Below, one piece after another: positions 24,155 to 34,307 of a DNA stretch of 64,000 nt (position 1 is the first letter of the stretch; each line of letters starts with the position of its first letter). The DNA is from Ptiloglossa arizonensis. Taxonomy: Eukaryota > Arthropoda > Insecta > Hymenoptera > Colletidae. The translations under genes were made by a program, and so were the position numbers. Location of the stretch: assembly GCF_051014685.1 (NCBI RefSeq), contig NW_027478904.1:124001-188000 (forward strand), given 5' to 3'. Below the pieces are notes generated by a model, which made no database searches, was not told the origin of the DNA, and was given only the letters and a program-made list of their open reading frames with translations.

Positions 24155-27100
24155 TTCTGTTGCTCGAAACGAATAACTAGAACGGGCTAGGGGAAAAGTA
24201 CGCACACCGTTGTAATCGGGCGAGTTTCGACCTTCAGATGCAACAGAAATTTTGCGGATTGGTCAATTCGTTCGCGAGATATGGCAGTTTGGAAGTAAGA
24301 AACGCTTGAGAAACTCAAAATTTTCGCGGTTCTGATGCTCGAAACGAATAACAAGAACGGCCATAGGGGAAAAGTACGCACACCGTTGTAATCGGGCGAG
24401 TTTCTACTTTCAGATGCAACAGAAATTTTGCGGATTGGTCAATCCGTTCGCGAGATATGGCAGTTCGGAGGTAAGAAACGGTTGAGAAACTCAAAATTTT
24501 CACAGTTCTGATGCTCGAAACGAATAACTAGAACGGACTAGGGGAAAAGTACGCATACAGTTGTAATCGGGCGAGTTTCTACTTTCAGATGCAACAGAAA
24601 TTTTGCGGATTGGTCAATCCGTTCGCGAGATATGGCAGTTTGGAGGTAAGAAACGCTTGAGAAACTCAAAATTTTCGCAGTTCTGATGCTCGAAACGAAT
24701 AACTAGAACGGCCTAGGGGAAAAGTACGCATACCGTTGTAATTGGGCGAGTTTCTACTTTCAGATGCAACAGAAATTTTGCGGATTGGTCAATCCGTTCG
24801 CGAGATATGGCAGTTTGGAGGTAAGAAACGCTGGAGAAACTCAAAATTTCCGCAGTTCTGATGCTCGAAACGAATAACAAGGACGGCCTAGGGGAAAAGT
24901 ACGCATGCCGTTGTAATCGGACGAGTTTCTACTTTCAGATGCAACAGAAATTTTGCGGATTGGTCTATCCGTTCGCGAGATATGGCAGTTTGGAGGTAAG
25001 AAACGCTTGAGAAACTCAAAATTTTCACATTTCTGATGCTCGAAACGAATAACTAGAACGGCCTAGGGGAAAAGTACTCATACCGTTGTAATCGGGCGAG
25101 TATCTACTTTCAGATGCAACAGAAATTTTGCGGATTGGTCAATCCGTTCGCGAGATATGGCAGTTTGGAGGTAAGAAACGCTCGAGAAACTCAAAATTTT
25201 CGCAGTTCTGATGCTCGACAAGCATAACTAGAACGGCCTAGGGCAAAAGTACGCACACCGTTGTAATCGGGCGAGTTTCGACCTTCAGATGCAACAGAAA
25301 TTTTGCGGATTGGTCAATCCGTTCGCGAGATATGGCATTTTGGAGGTAAGAAACGCTCGAGAAACTCAAAATTTTCGCAGTTCTGATGCTCGACAAGCAT
25401 AACTAGAACGGCCTAGGGGAAAAGTACGCACACCGTTGTTATCGGGCGAGTTTCTACTTTCAGATGCAACAGAAATTTTGCGGATTGGTCAATCCGTTCG
25501 CGAGATATGGCAGTTTGGAGGTAAGCAACGCTTGAGAAACTCAAAATTTTCGCAGTTCTGTTGCTCGAAACGAATAACTAGAACGGGCTAGGGGAAAAGT
25601 ACGCATACGGTCGTAATCGGGCGAGTTTCTACTTTCAGATGCAACAGAAATTTTGCGGAATGGTCAATCCGTTCGCGAGATATGGCAGTTTGGATGTAAG
25701 AAACGCTTGAGAAACTCAAAATATTCGCAGTTCTGATGCTCGAAACGAATAACTAGAACGGCCTAGAGGAAAAGTACGCATACCGTTGTAATCGGGCGAG
25801 TTTCTACTTTCAGATGCAGCAGAAATTTTGCGGATTGGTCAATCCGTTCGCGAGATATGGCAGTTTGGAGGTAAGAAACGCTCGAGAAACTCAAAATTTT
25901 CGCAGTTCTGATGCTCGAAACGAATAACTAGAACGGCCTAGGGGAAAAGTACGCATACCGTTGTAATCGGGCGAGTTTCTACTTTCAGATGCAACAGAAA
26001 TTTTGCGGATTGGTCAATCCGTTCGCGAGATATGGCAGTTTGGAGGTAAGAAACGCTTGAGAAACTCAAAATTTTCGCAGTTCTGATGCTCGAAACGAAT
26101 AACTAGAACGGCCTAGGGGAAAAGTACGCATACCGTTGTAATTGGGCGAGTTTCTACTTTCAGATGCAACAGAAATTTTGCGGATTGGTCAATCCGTTCG
26201 CGAGATATGGCAGTTTGGAGGTAAGAAACGCTTGAGAAACTCAAAATTTCCGCAGTTCTGATGCTCGAAACGAATAACAAGGACGGCCTAGGGGAAAAGT
26301 ACGCATGCCGTTGTAATCGGACGAGTTTCTACTTTCAGATGCAACAGAAATTTTGCGGATTGGTCTATCCGTTCGCGAGATATGGCAGTTTGGAGGTAAG
26401 AAACGCTTGAGAAACTCAAAATTTTCACATTTCTGATGCTCGAAACGAATAACTAGAACGGCCTAGGGGAAAAGTACTCATACCGTTGTAATCGGGCGAG
26501 TATCTACTTTCAGATGCAACAGAAATTTTGCGGATTTGTCAATCCGTTCGCGAGATATGGCAGTTTGGAGGTAAGAAACGCTCGAGAAACTCAAAATTTT
26601 CGCAGTTCTGATGCTCGACAAGCATAACTAGAACGGCCTAGGGCAAAAGTACGCACACCGTTGTAATCGGGCGAGTTTCGACCTTCAGATGCAACAGAAA
26701 TTTTGCGGATTGGTCAATCCGTTCGCGAGATATGGCATTTTGGAGGTAAGAAACGCTCGAGAAACTCAAAATTTTCGCAGTTCTGATGCTCGACAAGCAT
26801 AACTAGAACGGCCTAGGGGAAAAGTACGCACACCGTTGTTATCGGGCGAGTTTCTACTTTCAGATGCAACAGAAATTTTGCGGATTGGTCAATCCGTTCG
26901 CGAGATATGGCAGTTTGGAGGTAAGCAACGCTTGAGAAACTCAAAATTTTCGCAGTTCTGTTGCTCGAAACGAATAACTAGAACGGGCTAGGGGAAAAGT
27001 ACGCATACGGTCGTAATCGGGCGAGTTTCTACTTTCAGATGCAACAGAAATTTTGCGGAATGGTCAATCCGTTCGCGAGATATGGCAGTTTGGATGTAAG

Positions 27101-27654
27101 AAACGCTTGAGAAACTCAAAATATTCGCAGTTCTGATGCTCGAAACGAATAACTAGAACGGCCTAGAGGAAAAGTACGCATACCGTTGTAATCGGGCGAG
27201 TTTCTACTTTCAGATGCAGCAGAAATTTTGCGGATTGGTCAATCCGTTCGCGAGATATGGCAGTTTGGAGGTAAGAAACGCTCGAGAAACTCAAAATTTT
27301 CGCAGTTCTGATGCTCGAAACGAATAACTAGAACGGCCTAGGGGAAAAGTACGCATACCGTTGTAATCGGGCGAGTTTCTACTTTCAGATGCAACAGAAA
27401 TTTTGCGGATTGGTCAATCCGTTCGCGAGATATGGCAGTTTGGAGGTAAGAAACGCTTGAGAAACTCAAAATTTTCGCGGTTCTGATGCTCGAAACGAAT
27501 AACAATAACGGCCTAGGGAAATGTACGCACACCGTTGTAATCGGGCGAGTTTCTACTTTCAGATGCAACAGAAATTTTGCGGATTGGTCAATCCGTTCGC
27601 GAGATATGGCAGTTTGGAGGTAAGCAACGCTTGAGAAACTCAAAATTTTCGCAG
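24155..27654 (+). repeat. P...Z, S...Z, N composite HOR, copy 2 (20 monomers)
   Basis: Starts 24155 P, 24330 Q, 24506 R, 24681 S, 24856 T, 25031 U, 25206 V, 25381 W, 25556 X, 25731 Y, 25906 Z; then 26081 S, 26256 T, 26431 U, 26606 V, 26781 W, 26956 X, 27131 Y, 27306 Z and 27481 N. The octamer repeats at 1,400 bp (cggaatgg at 25656 and 27056). It corresponds to 17680-21178; the correspondence continues through P, Q and R' of the next block, including the shared ggattagtc mutation near 28108. Confidence 0.9.
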
Positions 27655-28930
27655 TTCTGTTGCTCGTAACGAATAACTAGAACGGGCTAGGGGAAAAGTA
27701 CGCACACCGTTGTAATCGGGCGAGTTTCGACCTTCAGATGGAACAGAAGTTTTGCGGATTGGTCAATCCGTTCGCGAGATATGGCAGTTTGGAAGTAAGA
27801 AACGCTTGAGAAACTCAAAATTTTCGCGGTTCTGATGCTCGAAACGAATAACAAGAACGGCCATAGGGGAAAAGTACGCACACCGTTGTAATCGGGCGAG
27901 TTTCTACTTTCAGATGCAACAGAAATTTTGCGGATTGGTCAATCCGTTCGCGAGATATGGCAGTTCGGAGGTAAGAAACGGTTGAGAAACTCAAAATTTT
28001 CACAGTTCTGATGCTCGAAACGAATAACTAGAACGGACTAGGGGAAAAGTACGCATACAGTTGTAATCGGGCGAGTTTCTACTTTCAGATGCAACAGAAA
28101 TTTTGCGGATTAGTCAATCCGTTCGCGAGATATGGCAGTTTGGATGTAAGAAACGCTCGAGAAACTCAAAATTTTCGCAGTTCTGATGCTCGACAAGCAT
28201 AACTAGAACGGCCTAGGGCAAAAGTACGCACACCGTTGTAATCGGGCGAGTTTCGACCTTCAGATGCAACAGAAATTTTGCGGATTGGTCAATCCGTTCG
28301 CGAGATATGGCATTTTGGAGGTAAGAAACGCTCGAGAAACTCAAAATTTTCGCAGTTCTGATGCTCGACAAGCATAACTAGAACGGCCTAGGGGAAAAGT
28401 ACGCACACCGTTGTTATCGGGCGAGTTTCTACTTTCAGATGCAACAGAAATTTTGCGGATTGGTCAATCCGTTCGCGAGATATGGCAGTTTGGAGGTAAG
28501 CAACGCTTGAGAAACTCAAAATTTTCGCAGTTCTGTTGCTCGAAACGAATAACTAGAACGGGCTAGGGGAAAAGTACGCATACGGTCGTAATCGGGCGAG
28601 TTTCTACTTTCAGATGCAACAGAAATTTTGCGGAATGGTCAATCCGTTCGCGAGATATGGCAGTTTGGATGTAAGAAACGCTTGAGAAACTCAAAATATT
28701 CGCAGTTCTGATGCTCGAAACGAATAACTAGAACGGCCTAGAGGAAAAGTACGCATACCGTTGTAATCGGGCGAGTTTCTACTTTCAGATGCAGCAGAAA
28801 TTTTGCGGATTGGTCAATCCGTTCGCGAGATATGGCAGTTTGGAGGTAAGAAACGCTCGAGAAACTCAAAATTTTCGCAGTTCTGATGCTCGAAACGAAT
28901 AACTAGAACGGCCTAGGGGAAAAGTACGCA

Positions 28931-28947
28931 CACCGTTGTAATCGGGC
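28931..28947 (+). other. CENP-B-box-like 17-mer (weak, representative copy)
   Basis: Against the evolutionarily conserved CENP-B core nTTCGnnnnAnnCGGGn, the 17-mer caccgttgtaatcgggc matches 7 of 9 fixed positions (CG, A and CGGG match; the two T positions do not). It recurs in most cacacc and catacc monomers. Classes X and X' (cggtcg), S and S' (attggg) and T (cgga) lose further positions. A 7/9 match is expected roughly once per few monomer-lengths by chance, so this is only a candidate. Confidence 0.2.
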
Positions 28948-28980
28948 GAGTTTCTACTTTCAGATGCAACAGAAATTTTG

Positions 28981-28996
28981 CGGATTGGTCAATCCG
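28981..28996. other. 16-bp dyad element (representative copy)
   Basis: The motif cggattg-gt-caatccg is a perfect 7-bp inverted repeat with a 2-bp centre, at monomer positions 101-116. It recurs in nearly every monomer. Class a has centre ga and keeps both arms. Class c (ggaaaatccg) keeps 6-bp arms around a 4-base loop. Classes d (cagattg), X (cggaatg), T (ctatccg) and some P copies (caattcg) each lose one pair. Such symmetry suits a dimeric DNA-binding protein or a small hairpin or cruciform; which of these, if any, is not shown by sequence. Confidence 0.85.
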
Positions 28997-29012
28997 TTCG
29001 CGAGATATGGCA
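28996..29012 (+). other. Second partial CENP-B-box-like 17-mer (weak)
   Basis: The 17-mer gttcgcgagatatggca has an intact TTCG and the central A but TGGC in place of CGGG, again 7 of 9 fixed positions. It overlaps the last base of the 16-bp dyad and contains the palindrome tcgcga. Class b replaces ttcgcgag by ttcccgag and loses part of it. Chance similarity cannot be excluded. Confidence 0.12.
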
Positions 29013-29031
29013 GTTTGGAGGTAAGAAACGC

Positions 29032-29044
29032 TTGAGAAACTCAA
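29032..29044. other. Second inverted repeat ttgag-aaa-ctcaa (representative copy)
   Basis: A 5-bp inverted repeat with a 3-base centre lies at monomer positions 152-164 and abuts the palindrome aaaatttt (163-170). In classes f, i, R', U, V and Y the sequence cttgag becomes ctcgag, which breaks this arm but creates a 6-bp palindrome (XhoI-type) at the same place. Classes with attgag (h) or gttgag (j, Q) keep the 5-bp arm. Confidence 0.75.
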
Positions 29045-29229
29045 AATTTTCGCGGTTCTGATGCTCGAAACGAATAACAATAACGGCCTAGGGAAATGTA
29101 CGCACACCGTTGTAATCGGGCGAGTTTCTACTTTCAGATGCAACAGAAATTTTGCGGATTGGTCAATCCGTTCGCGAGATATGGCAGTTTGGAGGTAAGC
29201 AACGCTTGAGAAACTCAAAATTTTCGCAG

Positions 29230-30279
29230 TTCTGTTGCTCGTAACGAATAACTAGAACGGGCTAGGGGAAAAGTACGCACACCGTTGTAATCGGGCGAGT
29301 TTCGACCTTCAGATGGAACAGAAGTTTTGCGGATTGGTCAATCCGTTCGCGAGATATGGCAGTTTGGAAGTAAGAAACGCTTGAGAAACTCAAAATTTTC
29401 GCGGTTCTGATGCTCGAAACGAATAACAAGAACGGCCATAGGGGAAAAGTACGCACACCGTTGTAATCGGGCGAGTTTCTACTTTCAGATGCAACAGAAA
29501 TTTTGCGGATTGGTCAATCCGTTCGCGAGATATGGCAGTTCGGAGGTAAGAAACGGTTGAGAAACTCAAAATTTTCACAGTTCTGATGCTCGAAACGAAT
29601 AACTAGAACGGACTAGGGGAAAAGTACGCATACAGTTGTAATCGGGCGAGTTTCTACTTTCAGATGCAACAGAAATTTTGCGGATTTTTCAATCCGTTCG
29701 CGAGATATGGCAGTTTGGATGTAAGAAACGCTTGAGAAACTCAAAATATTCGCAGTTCTGATGCTCGACAAGCATAACTAGAACGGCCTAGAGGAAAAGT
29801 ACGCATACCGTTGTAATCGGGCGAGTTTCTACTTTCAGATGCAGCAGAAATTTTGCGGATTGGTCAATCCGTTCGCGAGATATGGCAGTTTGGAGGTAAG
29901 AAACGCTCGAGAAACTCAAAATTTTCGCAGTTCTGATGCTCGAAACGAATAACTAGAACGGCCTAGGGGAAAAGTACGCATACCGTTGTAATCGGGCGAG
30001 TTTTTACTTTCAGATGCAACAGAAATTTTGCGGATTGGTCAATCCGTTCGCGAGATATGGCAGTTTGGAGGTAAGAAACGCTTGAGAAACTCAAAATTTT
30101 CGCGGTTCTGATGCTCGAAACGAATAACAATAACGGCCTAGGGAAATGTACGCACACCGTTGTAATCGGGCGAGTTTCTACTTTCAGATGCAACAGAAAT
30201 TTTGCGGATTGGTCAATCCGTTCGCGAGATATGGCAGTTTGGAGGTAAGCAACGCTTGAGAAACTCAAAATTTTCGCAG
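29230..30279 (+). repeat. 6-monomer HOR P-Q-R/X-Y-Z-N (1,050 bp)
   Basis: Starts 29230 P, 29405 Q, 29581 R/X hybrid, 29756 V/Y hybrid, 29931 Z and 30106 N. The 29581 monomer starts as R (ggactagg, catacag) but ends as X (ggatgtaag, aatattcg), with cggatttttcaatccg at the changeover. The next begins with cgacaagcat but carries cctagagg and gatgcagcag. This looks like loss of three monomers from the 9-mer by exchange between R and X. Confidence 0.88.
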
Positions 30280-32731
30280 TTCTGTTGCTCGAAACGAATA
30301 ACTAGAACGGGCTAGGGGAAAAGTACGCACACCGTTGTAATCGGGCGAGTTTCGACCTTCAGATGGAACAGAAGTTTTGCGGATTGGTCAATCCGTTCGC
30401 GAGATATGGCAGTTTGGAAGTAAGAAACGCTTGAGAAACTCAAAATTTTCGCGGTTCTGATGCTCGAAACGAATAACAAGAACGGCCATAGGGGAAAAGT
30501 ACGCACACCGTTGTAATCGGGCGAGTTTCTACTTTCAGATGCAACAGAAATTTTGCGGATTGGTCAATCCGTTCGCGAGATATGGCAGTTCGGAGGTAAG
30601 AAACGGTTGAGAAACTCAAAATTTTCACAGTTCTGATGCTCGAAACGAATAACTAGAACGGACTAGGGGAAAAGTACGCATACAGTTGTAATCGGGCGAG
30701 TTTCTACTTTCAGATGCAACAGAAATTTTGCGGATTGGTCAATCCGTTCGCGAGATATGGCAGTTTGGATGTAAGAAACGCTCGAGAAACTCAAAATTTT
30801 CGCAGTTCTGATGCTCGACAAGCATAACTAGAACGGCCTAGGGCAAAAGTACGCACACCGTTGTAATCGGGCGAGTTTCGACCTTCAGATGCAACAGAAA
30901 TTTTGCGGATTGGTCAATCCGTTCGCGAGATATGGCAGTTTGGAAGTAAGAAACGCTTGAGAAACTCAAAATTTTTGCAGTTCTGATGCTCGAAACGAAT
31001 AACTAGAACGGCCTAGGGGAAAAGTACGCACACCGTTGTAATCGGGCGAGTTTCTACTTTCAGATGCAACAGAAATTTTGCGGATTGGTCAATCCGTTCG
31101 CGAGATATGGCAGTTTGGAGTTAAGCAACGCTTGAGAAACTCAAAATTTTCGCAGTTCTGTTGCTCGAAACGAATAACTAGGACGGGCTAGGGGAAAAGT
31201 ACGCATACGGTCGTAATCGGGCGAGTTTCTACTTTCAGATGCAACAGAAATTTTGCGGATTGGTCAATCCGTTCGCGAGATATGGCAGTTTGGATGTAAG
31301 AAACGCTTGAGAAACTCAAAATATTCGCAGTTCTGATGCTCGAAACGAATAACTAGAACGGCCTAGAGGAAAAGTACGCACACCGTTGTAATCGGGCGAG
31401 TTTTGACCTTCAGATGCAACAGAAATTTTGCGGATTGGTCAATCCGTTCGCGAGATATTCCATTTTGGAAGTAAGAAACGCTTGAGAAACTCAAAATTTT
31501 CGCGGTTCTGATGCTCGAAACGAATAACAAGAACGGCCATAGGGGAAAAGTACGCACACCGTTGTAATCGGGCGAGTTTCTACTTTCAGATGCAACAGAA
31601 ATTTTGCGGATTGGTCAATCCGTTCGCGAGATATGGCAATTTGGAGGTAAGAAACGCTTGAGAAACTCAAAATTTCCGCAGTTCTGATGCTCGAAACGAA
31701 TAACTAGAACGGACTAGGGGAAAAGTACGCATACAGTTGTAATCGGGCGAGTTTCTACTTTCAGATGCAACAGAAATTTTGCGGATTGGTCAATCCGTTC
31801 GCGAGATATGGCAGTTTGGAGGTAAGAAACGCTTGAGAAACTCAAAATTTTCGCAGTTCTGATGCTCGAAACGAATAACTAGAACGGCCTGGGGGAAAAG
31901 TACGCATACCGTTGTAATTGGGCGAGTTTCTACTTTCAGATGCAACAGAAATTTTGCGGATTGGTCAATCCGTTCGCGAGATATGGCAATTTGGAGGTAA
32001 GAAACGCTTGAGAAACTCAAAATTTCCGCAGTTCTGATGCTCGAAACGAATAACAAGGACGGCCTAGGGGAAAAGTACGCACACCGTTGTAATCGGGCGA
32101 GTTTCTACTTTCAGATGCAACAGAAATTTTGCGGATTGGTCAATCCGTTCGCGAGATATGGCAGTTCGGAGGTAAGAAACGGTTGAGAAACTCAAAATTT
32201 TCACAGTTCTGATGCTCGAAACGAATAACTAGAACGGACTAGGGGAAAAGTACGCATACAGTTGTAATCGGGCGAGTTTCTACTTTCAGATGCAACAGAA
32301 ATTTTGCGGATTGGTCAATCCGTTCGCGAGATATGGCAGTTTGGAGGTAAGAAACGCTTGAGAAACTCAAAATTTTCGCAGTTCTGATGCTCGAAACGAA
32401 TAACTAGAACGGCCTGGGGGAAAAGTACGCATACCGTTGTAATTGGGCGAGTTTCTACTTTCAGATGCAACAGAAATTTTGCGGATTGGTCAATCCGTTC
32501 GCGAGATATGGCAATTTGGAGGTAAGAAACGCTTGAGAAACTCAAAATTTCCGCAGTTCTGATGCTCGAAACGAATAACAAGGACGGCCTAGGGGAAAAG
32601 TACGCATGCCGTTGTAATCGGGCGAGTTTCTACTTTCAGATGCAACAGAAATTTTGCGGATTGGTCAATCCGTTCGCGAGATATGGCAGTTTGGAGGTAA
32701 GCAACGCTTGAGAAACTCAAAATTTTCGCAG
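30280..32731 (+). repeat. 14-monomer block, first appearance of the derived HOR
   Basis: Starts 30280 P, 30455 Q, 30631 R', 30806 V', 30981 K (gagttaagc), 31156 X', 31331 Y' (gatattccatttt), 31506 Q-like, 31682 R, 31857 S', 32032 T/Q, 32207 R, 32382 S' and 32557 T-like. The first seven define the derived heptamer P-Q-R'-V'-K-X'-Y' used from here on. R-S'-T/Q (31682-32206) and R-S'-T (32207-32731) form a 525-bp trimer repeated twice. Confidence 0.88.
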
Positions 32732-33432
32732 TTCTGTTGCTCGAAACGAATAACTAGAACGGGCTAGGGGAAAAGTACGCACACCGTTGTAATCGGGCGA
32801 GTTTCGACCTTCAGATGCAACAGAAGTTTTGCGGATTGGTCAATCCGTTCGCGAGATATGGCAGTTTGGAAGTAAGAAACGCTTGAGAAACTCAAAATTT
32901 TCGCGGTTCTGATGCTCGAAACGAATAACAAGAACGGCCATAGGGGAAAAGTACGCACACCGTTGTAATCGGGCGAGTTTCTACTTTCAGATGCAACAGA
33001 AATTTTGCGGATTGGTCAATCCGTTCGCGAGATATGGCAGTTCGGAAGTAAGAAACGGTTGAGAAACTCAAAATTTTCACAGTTCTGATGCTCGAAACGA
33101 ATAACTAGAACGGACTAGGGGAAAAGTACGCATACAGTTGTAATCGGGCGAGTTTCTACTTTCAGATGCAACAGAAATTTTGCGGATTGGTCAATCCGTT
33201 CGCGAGATATGGCAGTTTGGAGGTAAGAAACGCTCGAGAAACTCAAAATTTTCGCAGTTCTGATGCTCGACAAGCATAACTAGAACGGCCTAGGGCAAAA
33301 GTACGCACACCGTTGTAATCGGGCGAGTTTCGACCTTCAGATGCAACAGAAATTTTGCGGATTGGTCAATCCGTTCGCGAGATATTCCATTTTGGAAGTA
33401 AGAAACGCTTGAGAAACTCAAAATTTTCGCGG
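32732..33432 (+). repeat. Short P-Q-R-V segment
   Basis: Starts 32732 P (agaagtttt), 32907 Q (gttcggaag, 176 bp), 33083 R with ctcgag and 33258 V-like. The last has gatattccatttt and ends cgcgg, so it is a V/Y' hybrid. It immediately precedes the island of first-set monomers. Confidence 0.85.
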
Positions 33433-34307
33433 TTCTGATGCTCGAAACGAATAACTAGAACGGCCTAGGGGAAAAGTGCGCACACCGTTGTAATCGAGCG
33501 AGTTTCTACTTTCAGATGCAACAGAAATTTTGCGGATTGGTCAATCCGTTCGCGAGATATGACAGTTTGGAGGTAATAAACGCTTGAGAAACTCAAAATT
33601 TTCGCAGTTCTGATGCTCGAAACGAATAACTAGAACGGCCTAGGGGATAAGTACACATACCATTGTAATCGGGCGAGTTTCGACTTTCATATGCAACAGA
33701 AATTTTGCGGATTGGTCAGTCCGTTCCCGAGATAAGGCAGTTTGGAGGTAAGAAACGCTTGAGAAACTATAAATTTTCACAGTTCTGATGCTCGAAACGA
33801 ATAACTAGAATGGCCTAGGGGAAAAGTACGCACACAGTTGTAATCGGGCGAGTTTCTACTTTCAGATGCATCAGAAATTTTGCGGATTGGACAATCCGTT
33901 CGCGAGATATGGCAGTTTGGAGGTAAGAAACGCTTGAGAAACTCAAAATTTTCGCAGTTCTGATGCTCGAAACGAATAACTAGAACGGCCTAGGGGATAA
34001 GTACACATACCATTGTAATCGAGCGAGTTTCGACTTTCATATGCAACAGAAATTTTGCGGATTGGTCAATCCGTTCCCGAGATATGGCAGTTTGGAGGTA
34101 AGAAACGCTTGAGAAACTAAAAATTTTCACAGTTCTGATGCTCGAAACGAATAACTAGAACGTCCTAGGGGAAAAGTACGCATACCGTTGTAATCGGACG
34201 AGTTTCTACTTTCAGATGCAACGGAAATTTTGCGGATTGGAAAATCCGTTCGCGTGATATGGCAGTTTGGAGGTAAGAAACGGTTGAGAAACTCAAAATT
34301 TTCGCAG
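33433..34307 (+). repeat. Island of first-set monomers (pentamer copy 3)
   Basis: Starts 33433 (gtgcgcacacc, atcgagcgag, gacagtttggagg, gaggtaataaac), 33608 b, 33783 a (agaatggcc), 33958 b (atcgagcgag) and 34133 c (aacgtcctagg). Classes a, b and c are otherwise absent after 17329. Best match in the window is 16455-17329. The following monomers P...Z (34483-36408) match 17680-19604, so the copied segment seems to be about 3 kb, with two linker monomers reduced to one. Confidence 0.88.

Larger units (their letters stand above)
28881..29055 (+). repeat. Reference monomer (class Z, closest to consensus)
   Basis: This copy differs from my consensus only at its last bases (cgcgg instead of cgcag) and is a convenient ruler. 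Internal map in monomer coordinates: start ttctgatgct 1-10; hypervariable AvrII-type palindrome cctagg 32-37; gtac 44-47; CENP-B-box-like 17-mer 51-67; AT tract aaatttt 93-99; 16-bp dyad 101-116; NruI-type palindrome tcgcga 118-123; inverted repeat ttgag/ctcaa 152-164; palindrome aaaatttt 163-170. By eye most class-defining substitutions fall in 21-36, 48-62, 72-78 and 137-153, while 82-106 and 117-130 are much less variable. Confidence 0.9.
27655..29229 (+). repeat. 9-monomer HOR P-Q-R'-V-W-X-Y-Z-N (1,575 bp)
   Basis: Starts 27655 P (cgtaacg, gatggaac, agaagtttt), 27830 Q, 28006 R', 28181 V, 28356 W, 28531 X, 28706 Y, 28881 Z and 29056 N. Compared with the full unit, S, T and U are absent and R' leads directly into V. 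The following block starts with the same P subtype, so the P...N unit is the local period. Confidence 0.9.

Noticed and set aside
28976..28997. RNA polymerase III internal promoter (B box) around the dyad
   Set aside because: ggtcaatccg only loosely resembles ggttcganncc, there is no matching A box at a proper distance, and no tRNA fold.
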